Assembly (NCBI RefSeq): GCF_029968015.1
Contig: NZ_JASCIS010000006.1
Location: 1-64,000, forward strand
Source: Streptomyces luteolus
GTDB lineage: Bacteria; Actinomycetota; Actinomycetes; Streptomycetales; Streptomycetaceae
Reading direction: 5' to 3'
DNA: 64,000 nucleotides
Part shown: positions 62,173 to 64,000 of the stretch, piece by piece
How the letters are laid out: each line of letters starts with the position of its first letter
Numbering within the stretch: the stretch's first letter is position 1
Notes under the pieces: model-generated
Told to the model about the DNA's origin: nothing
Seen by the model: only the letters and a program-made list of their open reading frames with translations
Databases searched by the model: none
Translations under genes and position numbers: made by a program

Positions 62173-63036
62173 ATGAGTACGTTGCGCGGCCGCGGCACGG
62201 TCGAAGGCCTTCCGGAGTGGGACCGCTGTGCGGTGATGGGAGTCGTCAACGTGACGCCAGACTCCTTCTCCGACGGTGGCCGCTGGTTCGACACCACGGC
62301 CGCCGTCAAGCACGGCCTGGACCTGGTCGCCCAGGGCGCCGACCTGGTCGACGTCGGCGGTGAGTCCACGCGCCCCGGCGCCAGCCGCGTCGACAAGGAC
62401 GAGGAGCTGCGCCGGGTCGTGCCCGTCGTGCGCGGCCTCGTCTCGGAGGGCGTCACCGTCTCCGTCGACACCATGCGCGCCACCGTCGCCGAGGCCGCGC
62501 TCGCCGCGGGCGCCCGCCTCGTCAACGACGTCAGCGGCGGCCTCGCCGACCCCGCCATGATCCCGGCCGTCGCCGCCGCCGACGCCCCGTTCGTCGTCAT
62601 GCACTGGCGCGGCTTCAGCGAGGACATGAACAGCCGCGCGGTGTACGAGGACGTCGTCGGCGAGGTCGTCAGCGAGCTGCACGCGCGCGTGGAGGCGGTT
62701 GTCGCGGGCGGCGTGGCTCCCGAGCGGATCGTCCTCGACCCCGGCCTCGGCTTCGCCAAGGACGCGGAGCACGACCTCGCCCTGGTCGCCCACATGAAGG
62801 AACTGCGCGCCCTCGGCCTGCCGGTCCTGGTCGCCGCCAGCCGGAAACGTTTCCTCGGCCGGGTCCTGGCCACCGGCCCGGACTCCGCCCCTCCGCCCGC
62901 CCGTGAACGCGACGCCGCTACCGCCGCGGTCTCCGCCATCGCCGCCCACGAGGGCGCCTGGGCGGTCCGCGTCCACGAAGTCAGGGCCACCGCCGACGCC
63001 GTCCGCGTAGCCCGCGCCGTAGAAGGAGCCCAGTGA
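62173..63036 (+). CDS. folP: Dihydropteroate synthase
   Basis: Condenses pABA with dihydropterin pyrophosphate, the sulfonamide target; 287 residues. MGVVNVTPDSFSDGG, DVGGESTRPGA, NDVSGG, DPGLGFAK and ASRKRFLG are the pterin and pABA sites in order. Its stop overlaps the next gene (GTGA). First gene of a folate operon with folB. Confidence 0.96.
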   Translation: MSTLRGRGTVEGLPEWDRCAVMGVVNVTPDSFSDGGRWFDTTAAVKHGLDLVAQGADLVDVGGESTRPGASRVDKDEELRRVVPVVRGLVSEGVTVSVDTMRATVAEAALAAGARLVNDVSGGLADPAMIPAVAAADAPFVVMHWRGFSEDMNSRAVYEDVVGEVVSELHARVEAVVAGGVAPERIVLDPGLGFAKDAEHDLALVAHMKELRALGLPVLVAASRKRFLGRVLATGPDSAPPPARERDAATAAVSAIAAHEGAWAVRVHEVRATADAVRVARAVEGAQ

Positions 63037-63551
63037 CGCCCCGTACCGACATCGAAGCCGTCGAGACCGCCAACACGTCCTTCTACGAGGCTCTGGAGCG
63101 CGGCGACTTCGAGGCGGTCTCGGACCTCTGGCTGCACGACCACAGCGACGCCGTCGACAACGAGGACGGCGACGAGACGGCCACGGTCTCCTGCGTGCAC
63201 CCCGGCTGGCCCGCCCTCTCCGGCCGCGGCGAGGTCCTCAGGTCGTACGCCCTGATCATGGCGAACACCGACTACATCCAGTTCTTCCTCACCGACGTAC
63301 GCGTCTCGGTGCACGCCGACACCGCGCTCGTCAGCTGTACGGAGAACATCCTCAGCGGCGGCCCCGCCGAGGAGGGCGCCGATCTCGGCCCGCTCGTCGG
63401 CCAGCTCGTGGTGGCCACGAATGTGTTCCGCCGCACACCCGGCGGCTGGAAGCTGTGGTCGCACCACGCCTCACCGGTGCTCGCGGAGACGGACGACGAC
63501 GAGGGCGCGGCGGGCAACGGCGGTGCCGAGGGCGGCGAAACACCCGCCTGA
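63033..63551 (+). CDS. NTF2/SnoaL-like protein in the folate operon
   Basis: 172 residues from GTG 63033, overlapping the folP stop. NTF2-like cone fold: IEAVETANTSFYEALERGDFEAVSDLWLHDHSDAV, VHPGWPALSGRGEVLRSYALIMANTDYIQFFLTDV, VATNVFRRTPGGWKLWSHHASPV. Function unknown; it is a conserved companion between folP and folB in Streptomyces as far as I recall. Could bind a small ligand such as a pterin; inference only. Confidence 0.85.
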   Translation: MTPRTDIEAVETANTSFYEALERGDFEAVSDLWLHDHSDAVDNEDGDETATVSCVHPGWPALSGRGEVLRSYALIMANTDYIQFFLTDVRVSVHADTALVSCTENILSGGPAEEGADLGPLVGQLVVATNVFRRTPGGWKLWSHHASPVLAETDDDEGAAGNGGAEGGETPA

Positions 63552-63742
63552 GTGGGTAGGGGCCCGGTGGGGGTTGGACGACCCGCCGCCGGGGTATGGG
63601 CGGCTACCAGCCCGGGACCGGCATGGTCCAGAGCCCCCGTGGGCAAGCACTGTCAGCACCCGAAGGTAGATTCGAATGGGTCTCGTGAGCCGACCGCACT
63701 CGGCCCGGGCCCGCCGAACCGACGAATGCAGGAGTGATTCGC

Positions 63743-64000
63743 GTGGATCGTGTCGCGCTGCGCGGCCTCAAGGCCCGCGGGCACCACGGTGTCTTCGCCC
63801 ATGAACGCGAAGAGGGCCAGACCTTCATCGTGGACCTGGTCCTCGGCCTGGACACCAGGGCGGCCGCGGCCGACGACGACCTGGCGAAGACCGTGCACTA
63901 CGGCATCGTCGCGGAGGAGGTCGTGGCCGTCGTCGAGGGCCAGCCGGTCGACCTCATCGAGACCCTGGCCGAACGCATCGCACAGCAGTGCCTCAAGCAC
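63743..64000 (+). CDS. folB: Dihydroneopterin aldolase (truncated by the window edge)
   Basis: First 86 codons only; the gene runs off the right edge. VDRVALRGLKARGHHGVFAHEREEGQTFIVDLVLGLDTRAAAADDDLAKTVHYG in outline shows the family signature GxHGVxxxER and the Glu/Lys active-site segment. GTG 63743 has AGGAG 8 bp upstream; GTG 63734 is possible. Third gene of the folate operon; folK is expected to follow outside the window. Confidence 0.93.
   Translation, partial: MDRVALRGLKARGHHGVFAHEREEGQTFIVDLVLGLDTRAAAADDDLAKTVHYGIVAEEVVAVVEGQPVDLIETLAERIAQQCLKH

Overview
The window is chromosomal DNA of a Streptomyces or very close relative. The evidence is very high GC with strong third-position GC bias, frequent GTG starts, and Streptomyces-specific gene sets: sigE-cseABC, lsr2, radA-disA, clpC, and DnaA boxes of the TTGTCCACA type. 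The gene order trpS-proC-...-ilvD-...-radA-disA-mutY-sigE-...-clpC-lsr2-...-coaX-nadC-nadB-panC-...-nuoD-...-folP-folB matches, from memory and unchecked, the conserved core arm of S. coelicolor around SCO3334-SCO3400. Apart from two small mobile elements the window is core genome. Layout, 1-23 kb: rRNA-operon-like promoter motifs point left at the left edge. Then comes trpS with a Trp-leader attenuator, proC, a two-gene ABC exporter split by an IS110-family element, a beta-propeller Ser/Thr kinase and ilvD. These are followed by a TetR/TIM-barrel pair, a Ppx/GppA phosphatase, a large transmembrane sigma-like protein, radA, disA (c-di-AMP synthase), a PAP2 phosphatase and mutY. 23-36 kb: the cell-envelope stress operon sigE-cseA-cseB-cseC, a VOC/AraC pair, an MFS exporter divergent from its TetR regulator, an M23 peptidase with a DosR-type box far upstream, clpC, lsr2, N-acetylglutamate synthase and a BlaI-type regulator. 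36-53 kb: an operon for NAD and CoA precursors (DUF2520-panC-nadB-nadC-coaX) with overlapping start and stop codons. Next come a DnaA-box cluster, a threonine-aldolase-like enzyme, an ArsR-like regulator with its own palindrome and a NarL-type two-component system. A MidA/NDUFAF7-type methyltransferase overlaps an orphan nuoD tail to tail, followed by two PH-domain membrane proteins. 53-64 kb: a glycine-betaine-type ABC uptake system with a TnpB element in its divergent promoter, an esterase, an MprF/LysX-like protein and the folate genes folP-(NTF2-like)-folB, the last running off the right edge. Strongest observations: (i) the IS110 element encodes a well-formed bridge RNA whose target guides match the exact insertion site, which is the ATGA overlap of an ABC operon, and the element end appears to supply a new RBS and GTG start; (ii) a cluster of four DnaA boxes lies far from any origin gene; (iii) the trpS leader peptide ends in WW, is probably leaderless and sits in a complete attenuator; (iv) five genes have their final codons plus stop codon duplicated just downstream; (v) a MidA-type methyltransferase is paired with its likely substrate NuoD; (vi) one protein fuses sigma, zinc finger, membrane segment and an extracellular domain.
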